Below are positions 1-9,409 of a stretch of DNA of 64,000 nucleotides, in pieces. The notes beneath the pieces were generated by a model, which was not told where the DNA came from, did no database searches, and saw only the letters and a program-made list of their open reading frames with translations. The stretch covers positions 2,604,001 through 2,668,000 of the forward strand of contig NZ_CP009282.1 in the NCBI RefSeq assembly GCF_000758605.1, in the 5' to 3' direction. This DNA is from Paenibacillus sp. FSL R5-0912. GTDB taxonomy: Bacteria > Bacillota > Bacilli > Paenibacillales > Paenibacillaceae. The translations under genes and the position numbers were made by a program. How positions within the stretch are numbered: the first letter of the stretch is position 1; each line of letters opens with the position of its first letter.

Positions 1-650
1 ATCAGAAGCTATTCGATACGATGTGTGAAACGCTCTATTCGGCAGTTATCTCCGATACGCTGGATCAGCTCGGCTACCGCAATCAGGTGATGCGCGAGAA
101 TATCAATCCGGTCGATCCCTCCTGGGTGGTGGCTGGACGTGCCAAAACCGTTCTGTCCGTGGATATTCATCATCTGCCGGAAGACCCTTACGCCAAGGAG
201 ATAGAAGCGGTAGACAGCGTCAAGCCGGGAGAGATTGTGATCGGCTGCACGAATGAATCCAGGCAGAATGGCCTGTGGGGGGAGCTACTGTCAACGGCCT
301 CCAAGATGCGCGGCGGGCGGGGTGCCATTGTGGACGGCTTAATCCGGGATACGGCCAAAATTCTGGAGCTGGGCTTTCCCGTCTTCGCCACCGGCACCAA
401 GCCGGTAGATTCGCAGGGACGCGGGATCGTTATCGACTACGATATTCCGGTGCTGTGCGGAGGTGTGCTGGTGAATCCCGGCGACATTATCTTCGGCGAT
501 CGTGACGGTGTCGTGGTGATACCGGGCGCCATCATTGATGAAGTGTTCGCACTGGCGACGGATAAGGCGACACGCGAGAATCATACACGCGATGAGCTGC
601 TGGCGGGCTCCACACTGCGGCAGGTCTACGATAAATACGGAGTACTCTAA
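1..650 (+). CDS. RraA-family protein, probable 4-hydroxy-4-methyl-2-oxoglutarate aldolase type (5' partial)
   Basis: The reading frame is already open at base 3 with no stop before the first ATG at 21, and residues before that ATG (QKLFDT) fit the family's N-terminal helix, so the true start is probably outside the window. The visible part contains the RraA/HMG-aldolase core: the segment GGRGAIVDGLIRD followed by GFPVFATGTKPVDS, and a late GDRDGVVVIP strand. Members act as divalent-metal aldolases or oxaloacetate decarboxylases; others bind RNase E. With sugar-acid enzymes downstream, an aldolase or decarboxylase role is more likely than RNase regulation. It is the first visible gene of a six-gene operon. 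The substrate is unknown. Confidence 0.85.
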   Translation, partial: QKLFDTMCETLYSAVISDTLDQLGYRNQVMRENINPVDPSWVVAGRAKTVLSVDIHHLPEDPYAKEIEAVDSVKPGEIVIGCTNESRQNGLWGELLSTASKMRGGRGAIVDGLIRDTAKILELGFPVFATGTKPVDSQGRGIVIDYDIPVLCGGVLVNPGDIIFGDRDGVVVIPGAIIDEVFALATDKATRENHTRDELLAGSTLRQVYDKYGVL

Positions 651-675
651 ACCATGAAGGCGGGGTGTCTACATC

Positions 676-1437
676 ATGAGGCTGGCTGGAAAAAGAGTGC
701 TGGTAACCGGCGCCGGGCGGGGCATCGGGCTGGCGATTGCCCGCCGTTTCCTGGAGGAGGGGGCCCGCGTGGTCCTGCTGGACCGCAGCGAAGCAGAGCT
801 GCTTACTGCCGCTGATGAACTGGCAGACTACAGCGGAAGCTGGACCACGGAGGTCTGCGATCTGCGCGACCCGGCACAGCTTGAGGCGTCTGCCGCTAGG
901 GCCTTCGCGCACTTTGGCGGAGTTGACATCATTGTGAATAATGCAGGAATTGCTTATAGGGAATCCTTTCTCGATATTTCCTTGGAGCACTGGAACGCAG
1001 TCTTCGAGATCAATGTCCGTGCGGTCTACTTGCTTGGACAGCTGGCCGCCAGGCAGATGATTGGCCAGGGCGGGGGCGGTGCAATTATCAATATGAGCTC
1101 CAAAAACGGAATATCGGCCAGCGCGGAGCTTGCGCATTACAATGCTTCCAAGGCTGCCGTTATCCTGCTCACAGAGTCTATGGCGGTAGAGCTGGCTCCG
1201 TATGGTATCCGGGTCAATGCAGTGGCACCGGGCTTCGTGGATACCCCGCTGGACCGCAGACTGCGTGAGGAAGGCGGACTGCCGTCCCATTCGGAGCATA
1301 CCCCGATGAAACGGGCAGCGGCTCCAGAGGAGGTTGCGAATGTGTTTCTCTTCCTGGCCTCAGACGAAGCAGCGTATGTGACGGGGGAAACGGTCCGTGT
1401 AGATGGCGGACATCTGGCTAACGGAAGTGAATTGTAG
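676..1437 (+). CDS. SDR-family NAD(P)-dependent oxidoreductase
   Basis: A 253-residue classical short-chain dehydrogenase. The Rossmann motif GAGRGIG is at residues 12-18, the NNAG motif follows strand 4, and the catalytic pair is Y155 and K159 (YNASK), with a serine in the preceding SSKNG segment. The C-terminal DGG motif (VRVDGGHLANG) is typical of the classical family. It starts 25 bp after the RraA-like gene and is followed 18 bp later by an amidohydrolase, so it is co-transcribed. It probably oxidises or reduces a sugar, sugar acid or aldehyde intermediate of the operon's pathway; the substrate cannot be read from sequence. Confidence 0.9.
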   Translation: MRLAGKRVLVTGAGRGIGLAIARRFLEEGARVVLLDRSEAELLTAADELADYSGSWTTEVCDLRDPAQLEASAARAFAHFGGVDIIVNNAGIAYRESFLDISLEHWNAVFEINVRAVYLLGQLAARQMIGQGGGGAIINMSSKNGISASAELAHYNASKAAVILLTESMAVELAPYGIRVNAVAPGFVDTPLDRRLREEGGLPSHSEHTPMKRAAAPEEVANVFLFLASDEAAYVTGETVRVDGGHLANGSEL

Positions 1438-1455
1438 CTTGAAGGAGGTGCAGAG

Positions 1456-2295
1456 ATGATTTTTGATTCACACACTCATTTGTTTGGACCGGGAATGGTG
1501 GCCGGACCTACGGATGCCGCGATCAAGCGTGCCTGGGGCCCGGATATGAATATTGAGGCTACACCGGAGCAGCACCGGGGCAACCTGGAAGGATTCTCGG
1601 GAGCCATAGTACTGGCGATGGCGGCGTCTGCGACCGGGCTGGTGGTGCCGAATGAATATGTGGCGGAATACTGCCGGACGGACCCGGGAAGGCTGTTTGG
1701 TTTTGCCAGCGTAGATCCGAATGATCTGGACTGTGTAGGCAAGTTCGAAACGGCTGTCCGCGAGCTGGGGCTGAAGGGACTGAAGCTGGCCCCGATCTAT
1801 CAGAACTTTTATCCGGAGGATCCGAAGCATATGTCGCTCTATGCTAAGGCGGAGCAACTGAACGTTCCGGTTCTATGGCATCAGGGAACATCCTTTGTCC
1901 CAGAGGGGTACCTGGATGCTTCCCGCCCGGCGATGCTTGATCCAATTGCCAGGGCTTTTCCGAAGCTGAAAATGATCGTAGCCCATATGGGCCACCCCTG
2001 GGTGGATGAATGCATCTCGCTGGTGCGCAAGCATCCTAACCTGTACATGGACGTGTCTGCACTCGGCAGCCGGCCGTGGCAATTCTATAATGCACTGGTC
2101 TCCGCTGCGGAATACGGGGTGCAGGACAAGCTGCTGTTCGGCTCGGACTATCCGTTCTTCGGGACGCAGCAGATGCTGGATGCCTTGTACCGGATCAATG
2201 ATCTGGTGGAGGGAACGAAGCTGCCGCGTGTAGCGGAGGATTTCATTGAAGACATTATTCACCGGCCGACACCGGAAATCCTCGGGCTGGTCTAA
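1456..2295 (+). CDS. Amidohydrolase-family metal-dependent hydrolase (COG2159-like TIM barrel)
   Basis: A 279-residue single-domain metal-dependent TIM-barrel hydrolase. Visible metal and catalytic residues are H6 and H8 (HTH) at the first strand, H142 (LWHQG), H177 (VAHMGHPW) and D231 (GSDYPF). Relatives include decarboxylases, hydratases such as 4-oxalomesaconate hydratase, and lactonases. Between an SDR and an IlvD/EDD dehydratase, a lactonase step on an oxidised sugar is the simplest reading, but this is inference. A textbook AAGGAGGTG ribosome site lies about 8 bases before the ATG. It belongs to the sugar-acid operon. Confidence 0.85.
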   Translation: MIFDSHTHLFGPGMVAGPTDAAIKRAWGPDMNIEATPEQHRGNLEGFSGAIVLAMAASATGLVVPNEYVAEYCRTDPGRLFGFASVDPNDLDCVGKFETAVRELGLKGLKLAPIYQNFYPEDPKHMSLYAKAEQLNVPVLWHQGTSFVPEGYLDASRPAMLDPIARAFPKLKMIVAHMGHPWVDECISLVRKHPNLYMDVSALGSRPWQFYNALVSAAEYGVQDKLLFGSDYPFFGTQQMLDALYRINDLVEGTKLPRVAEDFIEDIIHRPTPEILGLV

Positions 2296-2335
2296 GTGGT
2301 ACAACAGCAGGCTGGAAGCCAAAGGGAGATGGAGC

Positions 2336-4108
2336 ATGGAGGAGCATACGGAAACCAGCCGGGCGGACAGTGACGGGAGCGGTGCCGCCGGACGCAGACT
2401 GAAGAGTGAAGCCTATTTCCAGGAAAAAGATCTGTGGGGCTTCATACACCGTTCGTTTACAAAGTCGATGGGATATACAGAAGAGGATCTGCGCAAGCCG
2501 GTCATCGGCATCTGCAATACCTTCAGTGAGCTGAACAAGTGCCATTCGCACTTTAATGAGCTGGTGGATTATGTGAAGCGCGGGGTCTGGCAGGCTGGCG
2601 GGGTGCCGATGGAATTCCCGACGATATCGATCGGCGAGCCTTATGTCAAGCCGACGACGATGCTGCTGCGCAACCTGATGGCGATGGACACGGAGGAAAT
2701 GATGAAGGGCCACCCCATAGACGGGGTGGTGCTGCTCGGCGGCTGTGACAAAACAGTGCCTGCCCAGCTGATGGCAGCGGCAAGTGTGAACATTCCGGCC
2801 ATTGTGCTCACGGGCGGGCCGATGCTGAACGGCCGCCTGGGCGGACGGAGCCTGGGCGCCTGCACCGACTGCTACGGCTTCACGCTGGAGCATAAAGCGG
2901 GAAATCTCACCGATGCGGAGCTGGCGGTGGCGGAGGACGCCATCTGCCGCAGCGACGGGCACTGCATGGTGATGGGCACAGCCAGCACCATGGCCTCGAT
3001 TGCCGAAGCCATTGGCATGGCGCTGCCGGGGTGCGCGGCCATCCCCGCGCCGGACAGCCGCCGCAGGCATCTCTCTGAGCGGACCGGCAAGCAGATTGTA
3101 GAGCTGGTGCGGCGGGATATCCGCCCGCGCGACATCATGACGGCAGAGGCAATGGAGAATGCCATCACGGTCACGATGGCCAGCGGCGGCTCCACGAATG
3201 CCATCATCCATCTGGTGGCGATTTCCCAGCGGCTGGGCCGGAAGCTGCCGCTGGATACATTCGATGACATCAGCCGCCGGACGCCGTTCATTCTGAATCT
3301 GCGGCCTTCGGGCAAATATCAGATGGAGGAGTATTTCGAAGCAGGCGGCGTGCCTGCGCTGATGAAGGAGCTGGAGCCGCTGCTGCATGGCGGCTGCCTG
3401 ACCGTAACCGGCCGGACGGTTACGGAGAATCTGGTCCAGGCGGTCACGCTGGACCGGGAGGTGATCCGCAGCGTGGCGGAGCCGCTGGACAGAGAGGGCG
3501 GAATTGCCGTGCTGCGCGGCAATCTGGCCCCGGATGGCGCGCTGATTAAGCAGACGGCGGTATCAGCGCATCTGAAGCGGCACACCGGGCGCGCCGTGGT
3601 GTTCGAGAGCCCGGCGGATCTCCAGCTGCGGATCGACGACCCGGAGCTTGCGGTAGATGAGCACAGTGTACTGGTGCTCAAGAACGCCGGCCCCAAAGGT
3701 GCGCCCGCGATGCCGGAGATCGGGCAGATCCCGATCCCGCAGAAGCTGCTGGTGCGCGGCATAAGAGACATGGTCCGCATCTCTGATGCACGGATCAGCG
3801 GCACCTCCTACGGCGCCCTGATCGTGCATGCGGCGCCGGAAGCGGCTGTAGGAGGAACGCTGGCGCTGGTACAGGACGGCGATGAAATCGAGCTGGATAT
3901 TGCCGCGAGAAGGCTGGTCCTGAAGGTGCCGGATGAGGAGCTGGTCCGGCGGCGGGCTGCCTGGAAGGCGCCGGAGCCCCATTATGACAGAGGCTACGGC
4001 CTGCTGTTCCATGAGCGCGTGCTGCAGGCGAATCTGGGCTGTGATTTCGATTTCCTGCTGCCGGCAGAGCTTCGCCGGGAGCTGCTGGACGGAGCCAAGC
4101 AGGACTAA
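2336..4108 (+). CDS. IlvD/EDD-family dehydratase, probable sugar-acid dehydratase
   Basis: A 590-residue Fe-S dehydratase. Candidate cluster and metal residues are C60 (GICNTFSELNKC), C137 with D138 and K139 (GGCDKT) and C210 (GHCMVMGTASTM). The GxCxxMGTAS form resembles sugar-acid dehydratases (arabonate, xylonate, galactonate) more than the GMYTA form of branched-chain IlvD. It should turn an aldonate into a 2-keto-3-deoxy acid for the DapA-type aldolase downstream. I chose the ATG at 2336 because GGGAG precedes it; the frame is open upstream to 2246 but that would overlap the preceding gene. No branched-chain amino-acid genes are near, so housekeeping IlvD is unlikely. Confidence 0.9.
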   Translation: MEEHTETSRADSDGSGAAGRRLKSEAYFQEKDLWGFIHRSFTKSMGYTEEDLRKPVIGICNTFSELNKCHSHFNELVDYVKRGVWQAGGVPMEFPTISIGEPYVKPTTMLLRNLMAMDTEEMMKGHPIDGVVLLGGCDKTVPAQLMAAASVNIPAIVLTGGPMLNGRLGGRSLGACTDCYGFTLEHKAGNLTDAELAVAEDAICRSDGHCMVMGTASTMASIAEAIGMALPGCAAIPAPDSRRRHLSERTGKQIVELVRRDIRPRDIMTAEAMENAITVTMASGGSTNAIIHLVAISQRLGRKLPLDTFDDISRRTPFILNLRPSGKYQMEEYFEAGGVPALMKELEPLLHGGCLTVTGRTVTENLVQAVTLDREVIRSVAEPLDREGGIAVLRGNLAPDGALIKQTAVSAHLKRHTGRAVVFESPADLQLRIDDPELAVDEHSVLVLKNAGPKGAPAMPEIGQIPIPQKLLVRGIRDMVRISDARISGTSYGALIVHAAPEAAVGGTLALVQDGDEIELDIAARRLVLKVPDEELVRRRAAWKAPEPHYDRGYGLLFHERVLQANLGCDFDFLLPAELRRELLDGAKQD

Positions 4109-4141
4109 CCATAAATTTTATCCACCTAAAGGAGAATTCTT

Positions 4142-5182
4142 ATGCAAATGCCAACGCAAGCTGTGATCCGGTCTGTTCAGGAGCTGGAAGACCAGCTGGC
4201 CCGTCCGTCTGCCGCACTGCTGGAGGAGCTCGCCCGGCTCGACGGGGATATCATGCTGCTCGGAGTAGGCGGAAAAATGGGCCCGAGCCTGGCCAGGCTG
4301 GCCGTGAATGCCATCCGGGAGGCCGGGCTGGACAAGAAGGTAATTGGCGTCTCCCGCTTCTCGAATGAGGCATTGAAGCAAGAATTAATTGAAGCCGGAG
4401 TGGAGGTGATCGCGGCGGATTTGTCTGACGACAGCGCGCTGCGGGCACTGCCTGACACGAAGAATATCCTGTACATGGCCGGCAATAAATTCGGCACAAC
4501 AGGCAATGAGCATTTCACCTGGATGATGAACGCTTATCTGCCTGGGCGTGTGGCGGAGCGCTTCCGCGATTCGCGGATTGTCGTCTTCTCGACAGGCAAT
4601 GTCTACCCGTTCACGCCGGTGGGCCAAGGCGGAGCAACGGAACGCACCTCACCGAATGCGAACGGCGAGTATGGACAGTCCTGTCTGGGGCGAGAGCGGA
4701 TCTTCGAGCATTTCTCGCATAAGAACAATACGCCGATGTTCATCTACCGGCTCAATTATGCCATAGACTTGCGCTATGGCGTTCTGCTGGAGCTTGCCCG
4801 ATCCGTCAAGGAGCAGCGGCCCATCGATCTGACGATGGGGCACGCCAATGTCATCTGGCAGGGAGATGCCAATGAGCTTGCCCTGCGCGCCTTGCTCCGC
4901 TGCAGCTCGCCGCCGAATGTCATGAACATCACCGGACCGGAGACGGTGTCGCTACGCTGGGCGGCCGCGGAAATCGGCCGCAGGCTGGGGACTGAGCCTG
5001 TCTTCACGGGTGCAGAAGCCCCGGAAGCCCTGCTGAGCAATGCTGCGAAGGCAGCGGCTTCCTTCGGATATCCCCGGGTATCGCTGGCACAGATGATCGA
5101 TTGGGTCGCGGACTGGGTGGCTGCGGGCAGCGAGACCTGGAACAAGCCGACACATTTTCAGGAACGGGAGGGCAACTATTAA
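4142..5182 (+). CDS. NAD-dependent epimerase/dehydratase-like protein
   Basis: A 346-residue extended-SDR-like protein with a glycine-rich loop GVGGKMGPSLA near residue 40, a FSTGNVYPF strand and Y177 in the active-site region. The usual YxxxK is not conserved: Y177 is followed by GQSC, so position 181 is cysteine instead of lysine. It begins with an AAAGGAG site and its TAA overlaps the ATG of the next gene (TAATG), which implies translational coupling. It may oxidise or epimerise the sugar feeding the pathway. The family fold is clear, but the missing lysine makes the chemistry uncertain. Confidence 0.8.
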   Translation: MQMPTQAVIRSVQELEDQLARPSAALLEELARLDGDIMLLGVGGKMGPSLARLAVNAIREAGLDKKVIGVSRFSNEALKQELIEAGVEVIAADLSDDSALRALPDTKNILYMAGNKFGTTGNEHFTWMMNAYLPGRVAERFRDSRIVVFSTGNVYPFTPVGQGGATERTSPNANGEYGQSCLGRERIFEHFSHKNNTPMFIYRLNYAIDLRYGVLLELARSVKEQRPIDLTMGHANVIWQGDANELALRALLRCSSPPNVMNITGPETVSLRWAAAEIGRRLGTEPVFTGAEAPEALLSNAAKAAASFGYPRVSLAQMIDWVADWVAAGSETWNKPTHFQEREGNY

Positions 5183-6252
5183 TGGGAGCGAGCAGACAAC
5201 CGTTAACTCCGGAGCTCTATGAAGCGCTGCATGAAGGTCTGGCGATTCCGGCGCATCCTCTGGCCCTTACGGCAGAACGCAAGCTGGATGAGCGCCGCCA
5301 GCGGGCATTGACCCGTTATTATATCGCCTCCGGGGCAGGCGGAGTTGCTGTGGCCGTGCATTCCACGCAGTTCGAAATCAGGGACCCCGGGATCGGGCTG
5401 CTGGAGCCGGTGCTTAGGCTGGCTGCGGAAGAAGTGGAGCGTGCCGGCCTTACCCGTCCTTTCCTGAAGGTGGCAGGCATATGCGGAGACACGGAGCAGG
5501 CTGTCCGGGAAGCGCAGCTCGCGGCAGGTCTGGGCTATGAGGCGGGACTTCTCAGCATGGGCGGACTGCAGGACTGGAGCGAGGCGCAGCTGCTGGAACG
5601 CACAAGGAGAGTGGCGGATGTGATTCCTGTCTTCGGCTTCTATCTGCAGCCTTCTGTAGGCGGCCGGATCTTAAGCGTTAACTTTTGGCGGAGCTTTGCA
5701 GAGATTGAAGGCGTTATCGCGATCAAAATGGCACCGTTCAACCGTTATCAGAGCCTCGATGTGGTCCGGGCGGTGATGGAGTCCAGCCGCAGCAGCGAAA
5801 TCGCTCTCTATACCGGCAATGACGATAATATCGTCACGGATCTGCTCACCACTTACCGCTTCATGGTTAACGGGGAGCCCATGGAGAAGAAAATTGTCGG
5901 CGGGCTTCTCGGCCACTGGGCGGTCTGGACAAGCAAAGCGGTTCAGCTTCTGGATACGATACGAAAAGTCCGCAATGATGCTGCCCTGTCATCCAGCTGG
6001 CTGACCCTTGGCATTGAGGTGACCGACAGCAACGCGGCTTTGTTTGATCCGGCCCATCAATTTCACGGCTGTATTCCGGGCATTCATGAGGCGCTGCGCC
6101 GCCAGGGGCTGCTTGAAGGCTTATGGTGCCTGAATCCGGAGGAGCAGCTCTCACCCGGGCAGCTGGAGGAGATCAGCAGAGTCACGAGGGATTATCCCCA
6201 TCTCACGGATGATGAATTCGTGGCAGCGCATTTGGAGGAATGGCTCCGGTAA
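5182..6252 (+). CDS. DapA/DHDPS-family class I aldolase
   Basis: A 356-residue class I aldolase-fold protein. The Schiff-base lysine is K182 (IAIKMAP) and the partner tyrosine is Y154 (FGFYLQPS). The usual GTTGE loop is replaced by a variant around VAVHSTQFE, which argues against true dihydrodipicolinate synthase and for a 2-keto-3-deoxy-sugar-acid aldolase or related lyase. The start at 5182 shares one base with the stop of the epimerase-like gene. As the last gene of the operon it would cleave the keto-deoxy product of the IlvD/EDD enzyme. That assignment rests on context and is inference. Confidence 0.85.
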   Translation: MGASRQPLTPELYEALHEGLAIPAHPLALTAERKLDERRQRALTRYYIASGAGGVAVAVHSTQFEIRDPGIGLLEPVLRLAAEEVERAGLTRPFLKVAGICGDTEQAVREAQLAAGLGYEAGLLSMGGLQDWSEAQLLERTRRVADVIPVFGFYLQPSVGGRILSVNFWRSFAEIEGVIAIKMAPFNRYQSLDVVRAVMESSRSSEIALYTGNDDNIVTDLLTTYRFMVNGEPMEKKIVGGLLGHWAVWTSKAVQLLDTIRKVRNDAALSSSWLTLGIEVTDSNAALFDPAHQFHGCIPGIHEALRRQGLLEGLWCLNPEEQLSPGQLEEISRVTRDYPHLTDDEFVAAHLEEWLR

Positions 6253-6345
6253 AAGAGGCGTCCGCACATTCCCCAGTGGAACCCGAAAGCCCGGATATGA
6301 TAAGCTCATGGCATCAGGCCAGTCCTGAACCAAGGAGGGAAATCT

Positions 6346-9276
6346 ATGAGCAGCTTAATCACAGGCCAAGTCTATTCCGGGTTTCAAGTCATGCGTCAGG
6401 AGTATATCCGGGAAATCGAATCCTCGGTATATACGATGGAGCATCAGCAGAGCGGCGCGCGGCTGCTATACGTACAGAATCAGGATGATAACAAGGTGTT
6501 CAGTGTCACTTTTCGGACTCCGCCTGCGGACAGCACGGGAGTGTTTCATATTCTGGAGCATTCGGTCCTGTGCGGCTCGGATAAGTATCCGGTAAAGGAA
6601 CCGTTTGTAGAGCTGCTGAAGGGCTCGATGAAAACATTTCTGAACGCCTTTACCTTTGGCGACAAGACGATGTATCCGGTGGCCAGCCGGAATGAACAGG
6701 ACTTTGCCAACTTAATGGAGGTTTATCTGGACAGCGTGTTCCAGCCGAACATTTACAGCCAGCGGGAGATTTTTGAGCAGGAGGGCTGGCATTACGAGCT
6801 GCCGCGTTCCGGGGATGAGCTGATCTATAAGGGTGTCGTCTACAACGAGATGAAAGGCTCTTATTCCTCACCTGTCACGGTATTAATCGACCGGATCAAA
6901 AAGTCGCTCTACCCGGATACGGTATACCGTCATTCCTCCGGCGGAGATCCGGAACATATCCCTGCGTTGACCTATGAGCAGTTCCTGGAGGCGCACAGCC
7001 GTTATTACCACCCGTCCAACAGTTATTTCTATCTCTATGGAGACTTGAATATCGAAGCGAGGCTGCAATTCATCCACGAGGAATATCTCAGCCGCTATAA
7101 CCGCAAGGATATCGATACGGGGATTGCCCTGCAGCAGCCGACAGGAATAACCGAGCTTACGGCGGAGTATCCCATTCTGGAGTCCGAAACCGCCGCTGAT
7201 AAGACATACGTGAGTTTGAACTATGTAATCGGAACCTCCCAGGACCGGGAGCTTAATCTGGCCTTTGCCATTCTGAAAAGCATGCTGATGGACAGTAACG
7301 CCGCTCCGCTGAAACAAGCTTTGCTGAAGAGCGGACTCGGCAAGGATGTGGTCTCTTTCTATTCCGACAGTATGGTCCAGCCTATGCTGGGCATTGCTTT
7401 GACCCATTCTAATCCTACCGCCAAAGAGGCCTTCGTGAATCTAGTCAGAACGACTTTAAGCCGCCTTGCGGCGGACGGACTAGATGAGAAGCTGGTGCTG
7501 GCTGCGGTGAACAGCAAGGAATTTGAACTGCGGGAAGCGGACTTCAACCAGTACCCGAAGGGCCTGACCTATAATATGGAAGTGATGAAGGCCTGGCTGT
7601 ACGATGGCTTGCCGTCCACGTATCTGGAGTATGAAGCTGCAATTTCGGCTATCCGCGAACAAAGTACAAACCGGTATTTCGAGCGGCTGATCGAGACCTA
7701 TCTGCTGAATAGCGACCACTGCAGCGTCGTTGTCCTGAAGCCTTTGCAGACCCTTGCGGCAGACAAAGAGGCGGCTGCCCGCAGCCGTTTGGCTGCATAT
7801 AAAGCCTCGTTGACGCCGGTACAGCTCGAAGAGCTGGTGCTGAATACGCAGAAGCTGCTGGCCCGGCAGAACCGTCCGGATGCCGCGGAGGATCTGCAGA
7901 AGCTTCCGAAGCTGTCCCTTCAGGACATTGACCGCAGCGCTCCGCCTGGGGCACCCACCCAGGAGCATAGGCTGGATGGAATCACAGTGCTGCATCATGA
8001 AGCGGCTGCGGGAACCATCGCCTATATTAAACTGTATTGGGACACCCGGGTTCTGGCGGCAGAACAGCTTCCTTATCTGGAACTGCTGGCGAGGGTACTG
8101 GGGCAACTGGAGACTGCGGCCTACAGCATTGAAGAGCTGACCAGTGAAATCGGGATCACAACCGGCGGCATCCGCTTTCAGAATGAGATATTTGGGTCCG
8201 GCAAAGCTGGCGAAGGAAGCTACCAGCCCAAATTCAGCGCCCGCATCAAGGTCATGCAAGGCAACATCGGCGGTTCCCTGAAGCTGCTGCACGAGCTGCT
8301 CTACAATAGCAGCTTGAATAATTTATCCAAGCTGCAGGAGATTGTCCGCCGGGAAGCCTCCGGCATGGAAGCAATGCTGAACCAGAAAGGCAATGAAATC
8401 GCAGCCGGCCGGGTGCTCTCTTATTTCACGGATAGAGGGATGTATGAGGAGCAGCTCGGCGGTATGGCCTATTACCGCTTCATCAAAGAGCTGGCCGGCC
8501 GGATTGACCAGGAGGCTGATCAGCTGGCGGATATTCTGAAGGGAATCTGCGGGGTTCTGTTTAATACACAGAATGTAACACTGTCCGTAACCGGAACGCT
8601 GGATACGTATGCGGAATTCACTGCACACCTGGCGCAGCTGGATCTGCGGGACCAGCAGGTTAAGTTCTTGCCGCTGCTGCCTGCGCTGGACCAGGCGGGC
8701 AACGAAGGGTTCATGTCTGCCAGCCAGGTGCAGTATGTGGTCAAAGGATATGACTTCACGAAGCTGGGGTTTGCTTATTCCGGCAAGCTGCAGGTGCTCA
8801 AAAGAATCCTCAGCCTGACCTATCTGTGGAATGCTGTCCGGGTCAAGGGCGGAGCTTATGGCGGCAATCTCGTTCTGCGCAGAGACGGTGTGCTCCTGTT
8901 TACTTCTTACCGTGATCCGAATTTGCAGGAGACGCTGGAGATTTATGACCGGGCATATTTGTTTGCCGGAGAATTTGCAGCAGATGAAGAGGAGATGACG
9001 AAGGCGATCATCGGCACGCTGGCGATGGTTGACCAGCCGCTGAGTCCCGGCGCACAGGGCCGGCAGGCGGACCGGTATTATTTCGAGCAGATTACCGGTG
9101 CAGACCTGCAGCAGGAACGGAATGAAATTCTATCAACAACCTCCGAAGATATCAGGCAATATGCCGGCCTACTACAGGCAGTGACGCAGCAGAATTACTT
9201 CTGTGTGGTCGGTAACGAGTCGAAGCTGAAATCAGTCCGGGATCTTTTCGGCAGCCTGGAGGAACTGGTGAAGTAA
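6346..9276 (+). CDS. M16C insulinase-family metalloprotease (presequence-protease type)
   Basis: A 976-residue protein, the usual length of the PreP/Cym1 subfamily. The inverted zinc motif is H68-I-L-E71-H72, and the distal glutamate is most likely E168 (YNEMKGSYSS). The two M16 halves are joined in one chain, as expected for a clamshell that digests short unstructured peptides. There is no signal peptide, so it should act in the cytoplasm on peptide fragments. An AAGGAGGGA site precedes the ATG. It follows the sugar operon by 93 bp with no obvious terminator, so some read-through is possible, but a functional link is not evident. Confidence 0.93.
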   Translation: MSSLITGQVYSGFQVMRQEYIREIESSVYTMEHQQSGARLLYVQNQDDNKVFSVTFRTPPADSTGVFHILEHSVLCGSDKYPVKEPFVELLKGSMKTFLNAFTFGDKTMYPVASRNEQDFANLMEVYLDSVFQPNIYSQREIFEQEGWHYELPRSGDELIYKGVVYNEMKGSYSSPVTVLIDRIKKSLYPDTVYRHSSGGDPEHIPALTYEQFLEAHSRYYHPSNSYFYLYGDLNIEARLQFIHEEYLSRYNRKDIDTGIALQQPTGITELTAEYPILESETAADKTYVSLNYVIGTSQDRELNLAFAILKSMLMDSNAAPLKQALLKSGLGKDVVSFYSDSMVQPMLGIALTHSNPTAKEAFVNLVRTTLSRLAADGLDEKLVLAAVNSKEFELREADFNQYPKGLTYNMEVMKAWLYDGLPSTYLEYEAAISAIREQSTNRYFERLIETYLLNSDHCSVVVLKPLQTLAADKEAAARSRLAAYKASLTPVQLEELVLNTQKLLARQNRPDAAEDLQKLPKLSLQDIDRSAPPGAPTQEHRLDGITVLHHEAAAGTIAYIKLYWDTRVLAAEQLPYLELLARVLGQLETAAYSIEELTSEIGITTGGIRFQNEIFGSGKAGEGSYQPKFSARIKVMQGNIGGSLKLLHELLYNSSLNNLSKLQEIVRREASGMEAMLNQKGNEIAAGRVLSYFTDRGMYEEQLGGMAYYRFIKELAGRIDQEADQLADILKGICGVLFNTQNVTLSVTGTLDTYAEFTAHLAQLDLRDQQVKFLPLLPALDQAGNEGFMSASQVQYVVKGYDFTKLGFAYSGKLQVLKRILSLTYLWNAVRVKGGAYGGNLVLRRDGVLLFTSYRDPNLQETLEIYDRAYLFAGEFAADEEEMTKAIIGTLAMVDQPLSPGAQGRQADRYYFEQITGADLQQERNEILSTTSEDIRQYAGLLQAVTQQNYFCVVGNESKLKSVRDLFGSLEELVK

Positions 9277-9330
9277 TTTAGTTTTTGAATATTTAACTAT
9301 TTAGATTTAAAATATAAGGATTACGACTAG

Positions 9331-9409
9331 GCGTATGCTTTCGAAGCAAGTTTTGCGAAGGGGACTCCCATGGAGCAGATGCTAACATAACTTTTAGGAG
9401 GAACAACAA
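9331..9409 (+). repeat. Dispersed 5'-leader element, copy 1 (before LLM oxidoreductase)
   Basis: The bases from GCGTATGCTT through AGTTTTGCGAAG, then ATGCTAACATAACTTTTAGGAGG, match the minus-strand leader of the SIS-domain gene (59148-59222) almost base for base over the first 30 positions and again over the last 25, up to and including the ribosome site. A shorter version precedes the phospholipase-like gene at 53028. All three copies sit directly upstream of a start codon in the sense direction. Confidence 0.7.

Noticed and set aside
2255..3388. 377-codon open frame antisense to the IlvD/EDD dehydratase
   Set aside because: It is the shadow of a GC-rich gene. The product is His/Arg/Gln-rich without motifs, and the plus-strand frame is unmistakably a dehydratase.
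5182..6252. Dihydrodipicolinate synthase of lysine biosynthesis (dapA)
   Set aside because: The GTTGE loop is not conserved and the neighbours are sugar-acid enzymes. Only the fold and Schiff-base lysine are shared.
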